NCBI GenBank assembly: GCA_900546315.1
Contig: URCP01000143.1
Location: 1 to 5,009, forward strand
Reading direction: 5' to 3'
DNA: 5,009 nucleotides
DNA from: an uncultured Eubacteriales bacterium
Lineage (GTDB): Bacteria > Bacillota > Clostridia > Oscillospirales > CAG-272
The notes beneath the pieces were generated by a model. It worked only from the letters and a program-made list of their open reading frames with translations, was not told the DNA's origin and ran no database searches. A program made the position numbers and the translations under genes. Below, piece after piece: positions 3,734 to 5,009 of the stretch. The stretch's first letter is position 1. Every line of letters starts with the position of its first letter.

Positions 3734-5009
3734 ATGTTCACAATCAAATTTGAAGGAACCGACAAGATTTTCGAGTCGGATTCGCCGATCAGCGTCTATG
3801 AGGCTGCGAAGGCGTCCGAGCTCATCGACCGTTCGGTCATCGCCGCTCGTATCAACGAGAAGGTTCACGAGCTGTCGACTGTAATCGACGCTGACGCCGA
3901 GGTCAAGCTCCTCACTTTCTCCGACACCGAGGGCAAGCGCGTGTTCTGGCACACCGCTTCGCATATCCTCGCCCAGGCGGTCAAGAGACTTTACCCGGAG
4001 GCGAAGCTCACGATCGGTCCGGCTATCGAGACCGGGTTCTACTATGACATCGACAGCGACGTCCCGTTCACGCCGGACGTCCTCGCGAAGATCGAGTCCG
4101 AGATGCAGAAGATCGTTAAGGAGAATCTGCTCATCGAGCGCTTCACTCTCCAGCGCGACGAGGCTGTCGCTTTCATGAAGGAGAGAAACGAGCCGTATAA
4201 GGTTCAGCTCATCGAGGAGCTTCCCGAGGGCGAGGAGATCTCGTTCTATCGTCAGGGTGATTTTACTGACCTCTGCGCGGGTCCGCACCTCCACTCCACC
4301 GGCGCTGTCAAGGCGGTCAAGCTGCTCCAGTGCACCGGCGCTTACTGGAAGGGCGATCAGGCGAACAAGCAGCTCCAGAGAATTTACGGTATCGCTTTCC
4401 CGGCGAAGGATATGCTGAAGGAGCATCTCGCCATGATGGAAGAGGCGAAGAAGCGCGACCACAACAAGCTCGGCCGCGATCTCGAGTTCTTCACGACGGT
4501 CGACGTCATCGGTCAGGGACTTCCGGTTCTTCTGCCGAAGGGCGCGCGCGTCGTTCAGCTGCTTCAGAGATGGGTCGAGGACTATGAGCAGGCTCACGGC
4601 TATCTGCTCACGAAGACCCCTCTGATGGCTAAGCGCGAGCTTTATAAGATCTCCGGTCACTGGGATCACTACCTTGACGGTATGTTTGTCATCGGCGACC
4701 CGAAGGACGAGACGAAGGAGTGCTTCGCTATGCGTCCTATGACCTGCCCGTTCCAGTATCAGGTGTTCTTAAACCGTCAGCGTTCCTACCGCGATCTGCC
4801 GATGAGGCTCGGCGAGACCTCGACGCTGTTCAGAAATGAGGACAGCGGCGAGATGCACGGTCTTATCCGCGTCAGACAGTTCACGATTTCCGAGGGACAC
4901 ATTGTCCTCCGCCCCGAGCAGCTCGAAGAGGAGTTCAAGGGCTGCCTTGAGCTGATGAAGTACTTCCTCGGCACTGTCGGACTTCTCGAGGACTGCACGT
5001 TCAGATTCT
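3734..5009 (+). CDS. thrS: Threonine--tRNA ligase, N-terminal part, truncated by the right window edge
   Basis: Class II aminoacyl-tRNA synthetase that charges tRNA-Thr with threonine using ATP and removes mischarged serine; cytosolic. 425 complete codons are visible of a family usually about 640 long. Domains in order: TGS (about 1-62); the editing domain with HTASH (His73, His77) and CAGPH (Cys181, His185), the expected HxxxH and CxxxH set; then the catalytic core with MRPMTCP (333-339, the Zn-ligand cysteine at 338) and motif 2 FRNEDSG (from 366) followed by MHGLIRVRQFT. The ThrS-typical GRDLEFF precedes the core. Motif 3 and the anticodon-binding domain lie outside. The ATG at 3734 follows AAAGGAAG (3717-3724) by 9 nt. 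It begins 34 nt after the T-box terminator, which regulates it by tRNA-Thr charging. Nothing in the visible part looks damaged. Confidence 0.98.
   Translation, partial: MFTIKFEGTDKIFESDSPISVYEAAKASELIDRSVIAARINEKVHELSTVIDADAEVKLLTFSDTEGKRVFWHTASHILAQAVKRLYPEAKLTIGPAIETGFYYDIDSDVPFTPDVLAKIESEMQKIVKENLLIERFTLQRDEAVAFMKERNEPYKVQLIEELPEGEEISFYRQGDFTDLCAGPHLHSTGAVKAVKLLQCTGAYWKGDQANKQLQRIYGIAFPAKDMLKEHLAMMEEAKKRDHNKLGRDLEFFTTVDVIGQGLPVLLPKGARVVQLLQRWVEDYEQAHGYLLTKTPLMAKRELYKISGHWDHYLDGMFVIGDPKDETKECFAMRPMTCPFQYQVFLNRQRSYRDLPMRLGETSTLFRNEDSGEMHGLIRVRQFTISEGHIVLRPEQLEEEFKGCLELMKYFLGTVGLLEDCTFRF

Noticed and set aside
3568..3753. A 61-codon plus-strand frame in the thrS leader
   Set aside because: It covers the T-box motif, the terminator and the first bases of thrS; the RNA structure explains this stretch.
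3725..4669. A 314-codon minus-strand frame opposite thrS
   Set aside because: Antisense shadow of ThrS; leucine/glutamate/arginine-rich sequence without recognisable motifs or a ribosome binding site.

Overview
The window looks like a chromosomal segment of a Gram-positive bacterium of the Bacillota, most likely class Clostridia. The main reasons are a textbook T-box riboswitch in front of thrS, a tRNA-Thr with U73 and an encoded CCA end, consensus TTGACA-17-TATAAT promoters, AGGAG-type ribosome binding sites, and GC-rich genes separated by AT-rich gaps. No species can be named from the sequence alone. There is no sign of phage, insertion sequence, integron or CRISPR array.

Layout. The left part is on the minus strand. 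First comes the N-terminal 354 codons of a GTP-type phosphoenolpyruvate carboxykinase (pckG, cut by the left window edge) with its own promoter and a repeat-rich upstream region. Then comes rsmA (ksgA), the 16S rRNA adenine dimethyltransferase. The gap 2231-2424 holds two head-on promoters, one reading left into rsmA and one reading right into a tRNA-Thr(CGU) gene (2425-2499), which ends in a strong intrinsic terminator. The gap 2500-2978 has no convincing protein gene. It carries a consensus minus-strand promoter followed by a GC-rich, hairpin-rich block ending in a long hairpin, which I read as a candidate small RNA of about 150 nt. On the plus strand follow a 120-residue Cro/CI-type (XRE) regulator, a consensus promoter, a complete threonine T-box leader (stem I, linker hairpins, antiterminator/terminator), and the first 425 codons of thrS, cut by the right edge.

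How the parts relate. The right half concerns threonine in translation: a tRNA-Thr, and thrS under a T-box that senses uncharged tRNA-Thr. The T-box bulge UGGA is the expected partner of a tRNA ending UCCA, which is how the window's tRNA-Thr ends. The candidate specifier codon is ACC, however, so the sensed isoacceptor is probably another tRNA-Thr (GGU anticodon) encoded elsewhere. rsmA also serves translation, through ribosome maturation; pckG is central carbon metabolism and appears to be a separate unit. The XRE gene has no obvious target beyond possible sites upstream of itself.

I did not find a clear new multi-gene system. The items most worth following up are the candidate small RNA at 2610-2763, the interleaved head-on promoters between rsmA and tRNA-Thr, and the TTTTGCAAG repeats upstream of pckG.
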